Of a DNA stretch of 38,481 bases, positions 1-8,146 are shown one piece after another. Each line of letters begins with the position of its first letter. Positions within the stretch are counted from its first letter, which is position 1. The position numbers and the translations under genes were made by a program. The stretch is from Streptosporangiaceae bacterium (GTDB lineage Bacteria; Actinomycetota; Actinomycetes; Streptosporangiales; Streptosporangiaceae): NCBI GenBank assembly GCA_025964695.1, contig JAOPYK010000011.1, positions 1 to 38,481 on the forward strand, written 5' to 3'. The notes under the pieces are model-generated. The model ran no database searches, was not told the origin of the DNA, and saw nothing but the letters and a program-made list of their open reading frames with translations.

Positions 1-612
1 CTGGGAACCCGGGACGGCGTGCGCGCGGTCACCCTGACCGCGATCGCCGCCCAGGCCGGCGTGCACCCCTCGGCGGTACGCCGCTACTACGCCTCACGCG
101 AAGAAATCCTGCTCACCCTCGCCGAACAGGGATACCGCAGCTGGTCACACGACATCGCCACGCAACTGACCGGACGTACAGGAGTCACCTCGGACGAGCT
201 GGCCCGCATCCTCACGGCCGCCCTCGCCGAGCGCCCGCTCTTCTGCGACCTGCTGACCCACCTCACCCTCAGCCTCGAACGCGAGGTCACCTACGAACGC
301 GTACACGCCTTCAAAACCGTCGCCATCGCCAGCGTGGGAGACCTCGTCGACGCCATTGCCGGAGCCTGCGCACTCGACCACACCCAAGCGAGCGACCTGA
401 TCATCGCGGTCATCGCGATGACCGCACCGCTGTGGCAGGCCGGACACCCCGCCGAAACCCTGACCCGCCTCTACGCACAAGAGCCGGCCATGGCCCACAT
501 CGGCATCGACTTCGAACCCACCCTCACCCGCCTGATCACGGCCCTGGCCGACGGCATGACCCGCCCCCAACGGCCCCCGGCACAAAGTCCGCCCAGGCGA
601 GGCGAAGGATGA
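1..612 (+). CDS. TetR/AcrR-family transcriptional regulator, 5' end cut by window edge
   Basis: The reading frame is open from base 1, so the true start lies upstream of the window; the GTG at 19 is internal to the helix-turn-helix. The visible N-terminus (AIAAQAGVHPSAVRRYYASR) is the HTH of a TetR family DNA-binding domain, with the usual aromatic YY in the recognition helix and the following EEILLTLAEQGY helix. The remaining 150 or so residues form the all-helical ligand-binding/dimerisation domain, which varies between members, so no ligand can be named. The length after the HTH fits a TetR protein of about 200-210 residues. The C-terminus is a Pro/Arg-rich tail. No target gene is visible on the right, where only a transposase relic follows. 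Family assignment is firm; the role is unknown. Confidence 0.85.
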   Translation: MGTRDGVRAVTLTAIAAQAGVHPSAVRRYYASREEILLTLAEQGYRSWSHDIATQLTGRTGVTSDELARILTAALAERPLFCDLLTHLTLSLEREVTYERVHAFKTVAIASVGDLVDAIAGACALDHTQASDLIIAVIAMTAPLWQAGHPAETLTRLYAQEPAMAHIGIDFEPTLTRLITALADGMTRPQRPPAQSPPRRGEG

Positions 613-744
613 GACCGGCAGCGACTTCAGCGCGGCCAGCACCGGCAGCCCCGCCGGGGTGGCGCCGAAGTAGCGTCGCAGACCTATGGAGGTGAGTGCG
701 AGCAGATGCCCTACCCGAGGCCGACACCCCCTTGGAGCGCTCAG

Positions 745-890
745 ATGGACACGGTGCGCGGGCTTGATGTGCAGCTCGCTCAGGAGCTGATCGATCGAGC
801 CAAGGAGCAGGGTGTGTCCTTGTACGGCCGGATGGTCTGCTGGCCGGGATCACCAAGACGGTGCAGGCGGCTGAGCATCCGCGCTTGTCA
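745..890 (+). pseudogene. Relic of an IS256-family transposase (N-terminal fragment, frameshifted)
   Basis: The frame starting at the ATG at 745 reads a stretch ending LDVQLAQELIDRAKEQGVSL. After a frame change near 825-830 it continues PDGLLAGITKTVQAAE. Placed end to end, these resemble the N-terminus of IS256/mutator-type transposases, where a helix of this kind precedes a GLLxxxTKxVLEAAL segment. Nothing of the DDE catalytic domain follows, so it is a dead fragment of about 50 codons. From about 890 to 977 I see nothing recognisable. No terminal inverted repeat or target duplication could be assigned. The identification is by eye from conserved spacing and is moderately secure. Confidence 0.5.
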
Positions 891-977
891 GCACATAGAT
901 CTTGGACTATCGCGCTGCATCAGCTGTAACCCCGGCCTTTGCGGGGCAAGGAAGTCGGTCTTCGGATATGTCGCGAG

Positions 978-2606
978 TCAGCTCCACTGGGCGGCGGTCA
1001 GGATGGCGTCCCAGCCGGGTATCGGGCCGTTGGTGATGACGAGGATCTTGGCTTGGGGGAGATACCACTCGCGCTGGGTGAAGGAGAAGGTGGCCTTGTC
1101 TGCGGTCCCAGTGGGCATCTTCGGCCCGCAGGGGACCTGGAACTGCCAGTAGCGTGCGTCGCGACCACCGATCCGTACCGCCTTCCAGGTCGAGCGGCCG
1201 TAGGTGAGCGATAGCCCGTACATCCACAGCTTGGTTCCCGGGCATTGCATGATGCCGCCCGCGGGGAAGTAGCCACCGCTCTTGGTGTTGTACGGGGTAC
1301 CGTCGCCAAAGTAAAAGGTGATGCTTTTAGATCCCATGATCCTCACGTGCGGGCAGCCCGTCTGCCAGTAGTCACCAATGTGGCAGCCGTTGCCGGGACT
1401 GATGCCGACCTGGTCGCCGGTGGCGGTCGTGAGCGCCGGCGTCTTCCAGGTCTGGGGCAGCTGAAGCTTCATGGTCTGATAGCTGAAGGACTGCAGCACT
1501 ATCGTCGCCGCGGGAGTCGGCTGGGGAGCGGCACCCTTCTTGGTGGGGGCCGCGACGACGACGGCGATCACTGCGGCGGCGCCGACGGCCGTGGTCCCTG
1601 CGGCGACGGCGGCCTTTGCGCTTGTGAGTTTGCCTAGCAACGACCTGCCGACGGCGGTGCCGCCCGCGCTTGCCGCTCCCGAACCCGCGGCGCCCGCGGC
1701 GCCCGCACTCCCGGATGCCGCACCCCCGATCGCGAGCGTGAGGGCGGCGAGTGGGAACAACGCGGCCAGCGCGGCTGCCGAGATGGCCAGCGCTCGAATC
1801 CCACGGTCCTCCCAGTCGGTGCCGTAGGTGGCGGTGGCGACCGTTTCCAACTCGGCCACGAACTCCGCTGCGCTCGCGGGGCGCTCCTGCGGCGCCTTGG
1901 CCAGGCCGTGGGCGAGCAGCGGGCGCAGCGCCTCGTCCACGGTTTCGACGGGTATCGCGGCGCTGGAATGCGCGTACCTGAGCATCGGCTGACTGGGTGC
2001 AAGGTACGGCTGGCGGCCGGTGACGCATTCGAAGAACACGCAGGTCGCCGCGTACACGTCGGTGGCCGGAGTCGCGACGTTGGACTCCCATTGCTCGGGT
2101 GCCATGTAGGGCGGGGTACCCGAGCCGCCCGCCGAACTGCCGGCCAGCGCGGCGATCCCGAAGTCGATGAGCTTGCTGTGGCCGTCGCCGGTGACCACGA
2201 CGTTGGCGGGCTTGTAGTCGCGGTGCACGACCCCTACGGCATGGGCCGCGGCGAGCCCGAGCAACGACCCTTTGAGGATTGCCAATGCCGCCTCGGGTGT
2301 CAGGCTGGTCTTCTCGGCGAGTACGTCGCGCAACGAGACACCGTCCACGGCCTCCATCAGGATCGCCGCGTCCGCCGTGTCCTCGAAGTGCCCGAACCAC
2401 TGGGCGACGTACGGAGACTGCACCCGCTTGAGTAGCACCGACTCCTGACGGAACCCGTCCAGAGCATTTCGATCACCGGCGTACCTCACGTACTTCAGCA
2501 CGGCGGCGCGGCCGGACCGCTCCTCCCGCACCAACACCGCTCGGCCCTGACCCCCCGCACCGAGTTCCCGAAGCTCGATGAACCCCGGCACCCGCCAGTC
2601 AGTCAT
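978..2606 (-). CDS. Transmembrane serine/threonine protein kinase (Hanks type)
   Basis: This 542-residue protein has an N-terminal kinase domain (about 8-255). It has a glycine-rich loop GAGGQGRAVLV (17-27), a VLKYV segment with the ATP-anchoring Lys38, and a catalytic loop HRDYKPANV with Asp130. The DFG motif has Asp148, and a PPYMAPEQW activation-segment end (165-173) and an ATDVYA helix follow. Two hydrophobic Ala-rich stretches (about 270-300 and 332-353) come next; one or both cross the membrane. The last 190 residues are predicted extracytoplasmic and hold several cysteines and a Thr/Lys-rich region, probably a sensor or ligand domain of unknown type. The ATG at 2606 is preceded by GAGGGAGGGCA on the minus strand, a good ribosome-binding site. 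It stands alone with no adjacent phosphatase or FHA gene. The kinase call is firm; stimulus and substrates are unknown. Confidence 0.93.
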   Translation of the reverse strand: MTDWRVPGFIELRELGAGGQGRAVLVREERSGRAAVLKYVRYAGDRNALDGFRQESVLLKRVQSPYVAQWFGHFEDTADAAILMEAVDGVSLRDVLAEKTSLTPEAALAILKGSLLGLAAAHAVGVVHRDYKPANVVVTGDGHSKLIDFGIAALAGSSAGGSGTPPYMAPEQWESNVATPATDVYAATCVFFECVTGRQPYLAPSQPMLRYAHSSAAIPVETVDEALRPLLAHGLAKAPQERPASAAEFVAELETVATATYGTDWEDRGIRALAISAAALAALFPLAALTLAIGGAASGSAGAAGAAGSGAASAGGTAVGRSLLGKLTSAKAAVAAGTTAVGAAAVIAVVVAAPTKKGAAPQPTPAATIVLQSFSYQTMKLQLPQTWKTPALTTATGDQVGISPGNGCHIGDYWQTGCPHVRIMGSKSITFYFGDGTPYNTKSGGYFPAGGIMQCPGTKLWMYGLSLTYGRSTWKAVRIGGRDARYWQFQVPCGPKMPTGTADKATFSFTQREWYLPQAKILVITNGPIPGWDAILTAAQWS

Positions 2607-3324
2607 TGCCCTCCCTCGCCCCGGGCCCAGCCGCGTACCACCGTTTCACCCCACATGGCAGCCTCGCAGAGAGATGTCACGTTCGGACACACTTCAGGTG
2701 CCCAGGGCTGATGGAGCCCCCGACGAACTGAAGGAACACGCTGAGCGTGGCGGTCTTGCCGGCGCCCAACGTGAGCCCTTTCAAGCATGAGCCGGGCTGA
2801 CCAGGCGCGTGGGTCCGATAGGGGGCCAGGAGGGGTCCGAACCGGCCTTGATCAGCCCGGACCCTCTATAACTGAAATGTGCTTTGACCTGCGGAAATAG
2901 GATCGTAGATCACCGGCGCGGACCCCAAATCACCCGAAACAGGGGACTGCTAATGCGGCTTGATCGAGTACAGCTTGATCAATACGGTCGACGATGAATG
3001 TGCTGAACCGAGATGGCACGGAAGGCCGACGAGGTCCCGTCATGGCTCTACTCTGCACCCGGCTGTTACGGCGGGTCACTTAACCTGAAGGGACTGGGTT
3101 AACAACGCGCTGATGAGCCAGGGTCGCCGACCCCGCGACTCGTGCCGAGAGTGGTGCCGGGGTGGCCAAACGCGCTGGGACGGCGCCGAACGGTCGCCTA
3201 CTAAAAGGCATTATTGCCTGTGCAAACAGGACAGTGGATCATGGTCTAGGACCCGAAATGACCGCTTAGAGCGCTCTGCTGCTGCGTCACACCGTCACCG
3301 CCGTCGGCAGCTAGCCCGGCCGCG
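2607..3324. other. Intergenic region without a convincing gene
   Basis: Between the kinase start and the hairpin at 3325, none of the short open frames has gene-like composition or a recognisable product. Visible structure is limited to two elements. One is an inverted repeat GGGTCCG/CGGACCC (2833-2839 with 2858-2864). The other is the dyad TTAACC/GGTTAA (3080-3085 with 3097-3102), which could be an operator. The stretch 2868-3100 is richer in A/T than its surroundings. Confidence 0.4.
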
Positions 3325-3358
3325 AGCCGGGGCGGGGCAGACGTCCCCCGCCCCGGCT
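3325..3358. terminator. GC-rich hairpin, terminator-like
   Basis: A perfect 13-bp inverted repeat (AGCCGGGGCGGGG at 3325-3337 and its complement at 3346-3358) encloses an 8-nt loop and is followed by TTT on the plus strand. It lies about 40 bp past the stop of the SpdB-like gene on the minus strand, so it most likely ends that transcript. It could also act in the other direction. Confidence 0.6.
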
Positions 3359-3399
3359 TTCGCATGTCATCTGACGAAGGCCTGTCCGGTGGCGTCGGT

Positions 3400-4752
3400 T
3401 TACTTGATCCGGGTCAGGTGACCGCCTCCTTGGGTCTGCTGTGCCGCCACCCATGTCTTGCGTAGTTCGTAGGCGTAGCCACGCGAGGGTGGCCGGTGCC
3501 CGGCCTGTTCCATGTCGGCGCGGGCTTTGGGGACCGACCCGGCGTGCCGGGTGAGCGCATCCATGAACAGCGCCGACAGTTCCGCGGGGTCGGTGATGTC
3601 GTCTGTGGGAGTGTGCAGCTCAGCGCCATCGGACATGTCCGGTGGCGCGTCAGGTGACTCCTGTTGTGTCTGGTCGGGTGCCGCCGCGGCCGTGGCGTAC
3701 ACCGGCTCGGGTTCCGGGGCGACCGATGTCCGGTCCGGATGCTGTGCTGCCGGTTCAGCGGACGCTTCCGGTGTCCGGTGTCCGGTGTCAGGTCCGGGCG
3801 CGGAGGCGGGTGTCCGGTCCCCCTCCGGATCGGGTAGGGGGTCCGGGTTGTCGTCTGTCACCCGGTCACCGGACACCGGGGGCGCCGCCCAGGGAGCGTC
3901 CGGCGTCAGGTCCAGAAGACTCGCCGCGTTGTAGAGGACACCGAGTTGGGCCACGAGCTGCGCTTGACGATCGGGATCGGTGCCGAGCCCGCTGTACTCG
4001 ACCGCTCGCTCCATTGCCCGGTCGAGTTTGGACAGGGCCCGCTTCTGCTTACGGTCCTTGCCGGCGGCTCGAGCGCTGCGCGCGTGTTTGGCGGCCAGGG
4101 CCAGGCGCATGAGGCGGCGTTGTGCATCCACTTCGCTGGCGTTGCGGTCGGTGGGGTCGGCCAGGCCCAGCCGGGTCAGGACCCGCTCGGGGGTCAGCCG
4201 CCAGTTGATGCGGGACCGGCCGGTGAGGCGGCGCCGCTCCAGCGCCATGCCCCGCTCCCACAGCCAGGCTGCGACGAGGGGTGCGGCGAGGCGGAGGACG
4301 ACCTCGCCGAAGGAACGGGCGTCCAGGCTGGACAGCACCGCCGACAGGCTCGTCAGCGCCCAGACTGCGATGCCGTCGACGCCCGCGTTGTAGTTCTCGC
4401 GCATCGCCTGGCGGGCCCGCACCGCCGAGGTGATGACCGAGGTTTCGATGAACGCGAAGGTCAGGACCCGCAGCGGGCCGGTGAAGTGCAGCACGTCCCC
4501 GAAGAACCGCCACATTCCCTGAGCCGACACCGCGGTGGCGATGCCCGCGGCGACCAGGGTCAGCAGGTGCTCGGAAGAGGTCTGGGCGCGGAGCCGGGCC
4601 ACCGCACGCAGCAGCCGGCGGACGAGGAAGGCGGCCGGCACCAGCGCCGCCAGGGCGACGACGGTGATGAGCACGGCTGGCACGGGGTGCCGGTCGATCA
4701 TCTGGATCGGATTGGTCATGAGCGGTAGCGGCGCGGGGGAACGCGAGGCCAT
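3400..4752 (-). CDS. SpdB/DUF2637-like membrane protein of actinomycete conjugative elements
   Basis: A membrane domain is followed by a long disordered cytoplasmic tail. Hydrophobic segments are VPAVLITVVALAALVPAAFL near the N-terminus, LLTLVAAGIATAVSA, then FIETSVITSA and VWALTSLSAVLSSLDA. After them come a WLWERGMALERRR stretch and a basic region with WRLTPERVLTRLGLADPTDR, a combination I associate with DUF2637/SpdB proteins of integrative elements and plasmids, thought to help spread transferred DNA between mycelial compartments. Residues from about 270 to 420 are Pro/Asp/Thr-rich and encoded by DNA with many TGTCCGG repeats. The ATG at 4752 has GAAAGG 6 nt upstream; the ATG at 4758 has no room for one, and longer starts lack support. 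No TraB/FtsK, Rep or integrase gene is adjacent, so this may be an orphaned relic of a mobile element. Confidence 0.65.
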   Translation of the reverse strand: MASRSPAPLPLMTNPIQMIDRHPVPAVLITVVALAALVPAAFLVRRLLRAVARLRAQTSSEHLLTLVAAGIATAVSAQGMWRFFGDVLHFTGPLRVLTFAFIETSVITSAVRARQAMRENYNAGVDGIAVWALTSLSAVLSSLDARSFGEVVLRLAAPLVAAWLWERGMALERRRLTGRSRINWRLTPERVLTRLGLADPTDRNASEVDAQRRLMRLALAAKHARSARAAGKDRKQKRALSKLDRAMERAVEYSGLGTDPDRQAQLVAQLGVLYNAASLLDLTPDAPWAAPPVSGDRVTDDNPDPLPDPEGDRTPASAPGPDTGHRTPEASAEPAAQHPDRTSVAPEPEPVYATAAAAPDQTQQESPDAPPDMSDGAELHTPTDDITDPAELSALFMDALTRHAGSVPKARADMEQAGHRPPSRGYAYELRKTWVAAQQTQGGGHLTRIK

Positions 4753-5024
4753 CGCCATCCTTTCGCCGCGCCGTGGCCTCAGGCCCGGCCTGTGTCGGGG
4801 TCGATCTAGAAGCCCAACCCTATGAGGACGGCATTGGGTCTCGACACCGGTATCTGACTCCTCAGCCCATCCGCCGCAAATCCGCAAGGCAACGTCGGGA
4901 GAATTGTGCCTTCGCGTTCTGGCTCCAGAGCGGGGAGGTTCACACGCTCGGCCGGCCGCGCCGGAATTCGGAAACGCCGCTGTGCGTCGTTGCTGTCCCG
5001 TCCGCGTGAAGGGCAGCGACTCGA

Positions 5025-5076
5025 TGCCAAGTAGATCCGAACGGTTGTCTCTGATCTTGTTCGGATCTACTTGGCA
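5025..5076. repeat. 18-bp perfect inverted repeat with 16-nt spacer
   Basis: TGCCAAGTAGATCCGAAC at 5025-5042 is repeated as its exact reverse complement at 5059-5076, with a 16-nt spacer between. The arms are much less G/C-rich than the surroundings and have no T-run after them, so a plain terminator is not obvious. The repeat lies about 270 bp upstream of the SpdB-like gene start, in a region with no intact gene. It could be a terminator, a protein-binding site, or a transfer or recombination site left by a mobile element. Confidence 0.7.
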
Positions 5077-5094
5077 GCTTCGGTGAGCCGCAGA

Positions 5095-5292
5095 TCAGTA
5101 CGGCACCACAACGCCGGCTTCGCGCAGGCTCGCTATCGCTCCGGAGAGGCACTCATCGGCGGTGCGACCGTCAGCGCCAAGGCCGGTGGCCAGCGGTCCA
5201 GCGCTGGCAGCCAACGTCCAGGCAGGTCGCCCCTCGGCCAGTCGTTCGGGATCAACCCTGATTACGGCGTTGACGCCCGTGAGTCCGGGAGT
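5095..5292 (-). pseudogene. Coding-like remnant without a start codon, unknown product
   Basis: On the minus strand a 65-codon open stretch between two in-frame stops reads with gene-like composition and ends SGAIASLREAGVVVPY before TGA at 5097-5095. It has no ATG, GTG or TTG start, and a TGA at 5295-5293 precedes it. It looks like the 3' end of a lost gene. I do not recognise the family. The rest of 5300-5800 holds nothing I can name. Confidence 0.3.
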
Positions 5293-5801
5293 TCACAAAA
5301 GCCCCCAGGTTTCCCGCTCAGCATTATCTCAGCGCGGCCGTACGGCCGATCTCGCAACGCCGCGTGAAGACGTCGGCGAACACGCGGCTGTATGGCGGAG
5401 CAACTCAGATCCACTGTTACAACCGTTACAGGCCCCACCAGTCTCGGCGGCAACGCCCGCCCGCCTGGGTACGAGCCTGGCGCCGTTGGGTGGACGATCC
5501 GGCGACGGAAGGTGCTTGACGGTGTGATCAACCAACAGGGCGGCGTAGGCGGTCCGATGAATCCCCAGGCCAACATGGTGCTATGAGTTCCGGAGCGGTA
5601 CATGAGCGGCTGCCCGCCCTCGACGCTGCGATCGGCTGAGCCGGGAAGATTCTTAGGCGCAGCATCGAGATCCCGGAAGGCATGCCACCACTCACCGGGA
5701 TTCCGCAGCGGATTTTCATTCTTCTCCCAGAATTCCCTAGTATCGGCCCGAGGCTTCCATGCCCGCCACCTTCGGTAGGGGGACGATTAAGGGGTGTTCA
5801 C

Positions 5802-6803
5802 GTGGGTTCAACGCTGCGACGTGCGACATCGCTGACCTGGGTACTGATGGCCATCACCGTGCTCAGCGCCTGCAGTTCGAGTCCCCCGCCGAAGGCGCCG
5901 CCGCCGCAGGACACGAACGTGTCCCAAGCGCCGGCGAAGCCCCGCAGGGCGGCCCCGCCGGTGGTCATGCCGACCGGCCCAGCCGCGCGATTCAACGTGT
6001 CCCACTACACATCGGCCGGGCCGATCATGGTGACCACGTTGAAGGGCGCCAAGTCCGGCGTGACCGGCAAGGTGTGGGTCTGGACGCCTCCGGAGTACAA
6101 GGACCCGAAGTATGCCAAGAGCGGATTCCCTGTGCTCATGCTCTACACGGGCAGCACCGGCGTGAACTACAACTTCTGGGCCCACCAGGAGGTGGAGCCG
6201 ACCCAGTCGGAAGACGTCCGGCTGGTCAAGGCCAGGCAGGCGCATCCGTTCATCATGGTCATGCCCATCCTGCAGCTCTCTCTGAAGCAGGACACCGAGT
6301 GCAGCGACCGAGTGGGCCAGCCCAAGATGGGCACCTGGCTCGCCGAGGACGTCGTCGACATGGTGAAGGCCAACTTCCGTACGCTGCCTACGCGCGACGG
6401 CTGGGGCATGGCAGGCGCCTCCTCCGGGGCCTTCTGCGCGGCAAAACTCACCCTCCAGAACCCCGACAAGTTCAAGGCGGCGGTGTCATGGTGCGGGTAC
6501 TTCGTCCCCGAGCCAGAGACGGGTCCGCGCTGGTCCCAGCAGGACGTGCTTGCCAATAGTGCGGCGCACATTTTCCAGCAGAGGCAGCCCGACGTGCGGC
6601 TCCTGCTCCTGGCAGGCGACAACCGCAAGTTCCACGCCGATGTGAACCGGATGAATGCGTTCACCAAGCTGGTCCAGCCCCCGACGGTCGTGACGACATA
6701 CATCCAGCCGGGCGGCGGGCACTTCACCGCTGACTTGAAGAAGCTGATCCCCAACATCCTGGAGTTCCTCACCAAGAGCCTCCAGGGCCCCGTTGCCGGC
6801 TGA
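5802..6803 (+). CDS. Secreted lipoprotein esterase, alpha/beta-hydrolase (esterase D / antigen 85-like fold)
   Basis: The protein begins with a lipoprotein signal: two Arg, a hydrophobic core TWVLMAITV, then the lipobox LSAC with Cys24, followed by a Pro-rich linker. The rest has the layout of the putative esterase family (PF00756 type). There is a strand VWVWTPPEY, FPVLMLYTGSTG, FIMVMPI, then the nucleophile elbow GASSG with Ser207, a conserved Trp-Cys-Gly-Tyr after the elbow helix, and a late GGGHF that supplies the probable catalytic His. The start is taken as GTG 5802 because AAGGGG lies 7 nt upstream and the signal peptide then begins immediately; an earlier ATG at 5682 would put 40 odd residues before the signal. 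It acts on esters outside the membrane; the substrate is unknown. Confidence 0.82.
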   Translation: MGSTLRRATSLTWVLMAITVLSACSSSPPPKAPPPQDTNVSQAPAKPRRAAPPVVMPTGPAARFNVSHYTSAGPIMVTTLKGAKSGVTGKVWVWTPPEYKDPKYAKSGFPVLMLYTGSTGVNYNFWAHQEVEPTQSEDVRLVKARQAHPFIMVMPILQLSLKQDTECSDRVGQPKMGTWLAEDVVDMVKANFRTLPTRDGWGMAGASSGAFCAAKLTLQNPDKFKAAVSWCGYFVPEPETGPRWSQQDVLANSAAHIFQQRQPDVRLLLLAGDNRKFHADVNRMNAFTKLVQPPTVVTTYIQPGGGHFTADLKKLIPNILEFLTKSLQGPVAG

Positions 6804-7021
6804 TCGGGGATCAGGCGAGCATTCCAGCCTCACCCGAACGTGATCGTCGTACTTCCGCGTCCAACACGGCAGACAGGTGATGATCCTCTACGAGTACGAC
6901 GATCAGACCTTCTTATGGGTGCCAGCGCAACAGGGTGCCGGTGTCACGAAGAACACCGGCCAGCTCGGGCGAGGACAGCACGAGAAATTCCCGGTTACCG
7001 CGGGCCCGCGTGCCGCCGCAG

Positions 7022-8146
7022 TCAAGGGTTCTTGACGAAACTGATGCCGAGGGGGGCGATGTTCAGGGTCGCGTCGGCGGTGCCGTCCCCGATGGTGGTG
7101 GTAAGCGTGTCGGTGGAGGTGCTGATGACCGAGACGGTGCCGGTCATGATGTTGCCGGCCCAGATCTCGGAGCCGTCGGGGGTGACCGCGATGGAGCCGG
7201 GCAGCCGCCCTACCGCCACGTCCGCCAGGTGCCTGCCGGTGGCGGGCTCGTAGACCCCGACGGAGTCGGAGTTCATGTCCGCGACGTACACCTTCGTGCC
7301 GTCGGGGGTGACGGTGACGGACCACGGCTCGGCGCCGGCCGAGATCCTGCCGATGACCCGGCCGCGCGCGGTGTCGGCCACCCAGAGGGTGTCGGCGTCC
7401 GGCTGGGTGACGTACAGCCGGGTGCCGTCCTTGCTGACCGCGACGCTCTGCGCCGTCGGGATGCCGGTGACGTGACCGCTGACCTCGGCGTTGGCCGTGT
7501 CGATGACGACGAGGCCGCGGGCCGTGGTGACGTAGGCGTGCCTGCCGTCTGGGGCGAACACGACCCGGCGCGGGGCTGCGCCCACGTCGATCCGCTGGGT
7601 GACGGTGTCGGTGGCGGTGCTGATGACCGCGACCGTTTGGGAGCCGCCCTGGCCGGTGTCGCCGCCGGTGACGGTCGCGTACACCTGCGAGCCGTCGGGG
7701 GAGACGGCGACGTCCTCCGGGTAGGCGCCGACCACGATCCGGGTCGTCTTGAGCGTGGCGGTGTCCACGGCTTTGACCTGGTACTGCCCGGTGACGGCGA
7801 CGTAGACCTTGGTGCCGTCGGGCGTGACCGCGACGCCCTCGGCCTGGTCGCCCCGGATGGCCGCCGAAAGGATCGTGTGGTCGGTGACGTCGACCTTGGC
7901 GATCGCGCTGGCGCCGGCCAGCGCCACGTAGGCGGTGTAGCCCGAGCCGTCCGGGGCGGCCGCCGCGCGCGGGCCCTTGGCCGAGGCGGACGGAGCGGGT
8001 GTCCACGAGGGCACGCCGGGCTGGACGCCCTGCGACTCGCCGCTGCGGTCTCCGTCCCGGCCGTTCAGGGTGAAGGCGGCCACCGGGGCGGCGATCAGTA
8101 CGAGTCCGGCCGAGACGGCGCCGGCCGCGAGCCTGAATTCTTTCAT
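7022..8146 (-). CDS. Secreted YVTN-type beta-propeller protein
   Basis: A short signal peptide (KEFRLAAGAVSAGLVLIAAPVAAF) is followed by a Ser/Pro-rich linker and about seven 40-residue repeats. Each contains a (V/F)xPDGxxxY(V/A) strand, for example VTPDGTKVYVAVTG, VSPDGSQVYATVTG and VTPDGTKVYVADMN. This is the YVTN/cytochrome d1-like propeller, usually seven blades, exported to the surface, with binding or scaffold roles. The ATG at 8146 has GAGGG 8 nt upstream and overlaps the stop of the upstream phosphoesterase gene by one base (TGATG). A GTG at 8149 is an alternative that gives a 4-nt overlap. Either way the two genes are translationally coupled. No catalytic residues are expected. The partner is probably the phosphoesterase or its ligand. 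Confidence 0.85.
   Translation of the reverse strand: MKEFRLAAGAVSAGLVLIAAPVAAFTLNGRDGDRSGESQGVQPGVPSWTPAPSASAKGPRAAAAPDGSGYTAYVALAGASAIAKVDVTDHTILSAAIRGDQAEGVAVTPDGTKVYVAVTGQYQVKAVDTATLKTTRIVVGAYPEDVAVSPDGSQVYATVTGGDTGQGGSQTVAVISTATDTVTQRIDVGAAPRRVVFAPDGRHAYVTTARGLVVIDTANAEVSGHVTGIPTAQSVAVSKDGTRLYVTQPDADTLWVADTARGRVIGRISAGAEPWSVTVTPDGTKVYVADMNSDSVGVYEPATGRHLADVAVGRLPGSIAVTPDGSEIWAGNIMTGTVSVISTSTDTLTTTIGDGTADATLNIAPLGISFVKNP

Noticed and set aside
3113-3421. 102-codon plus-strand frame before the SpdB-like gene
   Set aside because: Arg/Ser-rich composition, no ribosome-binding site, no known motif, and it runs through the terminator hairpin at 3325-3358.
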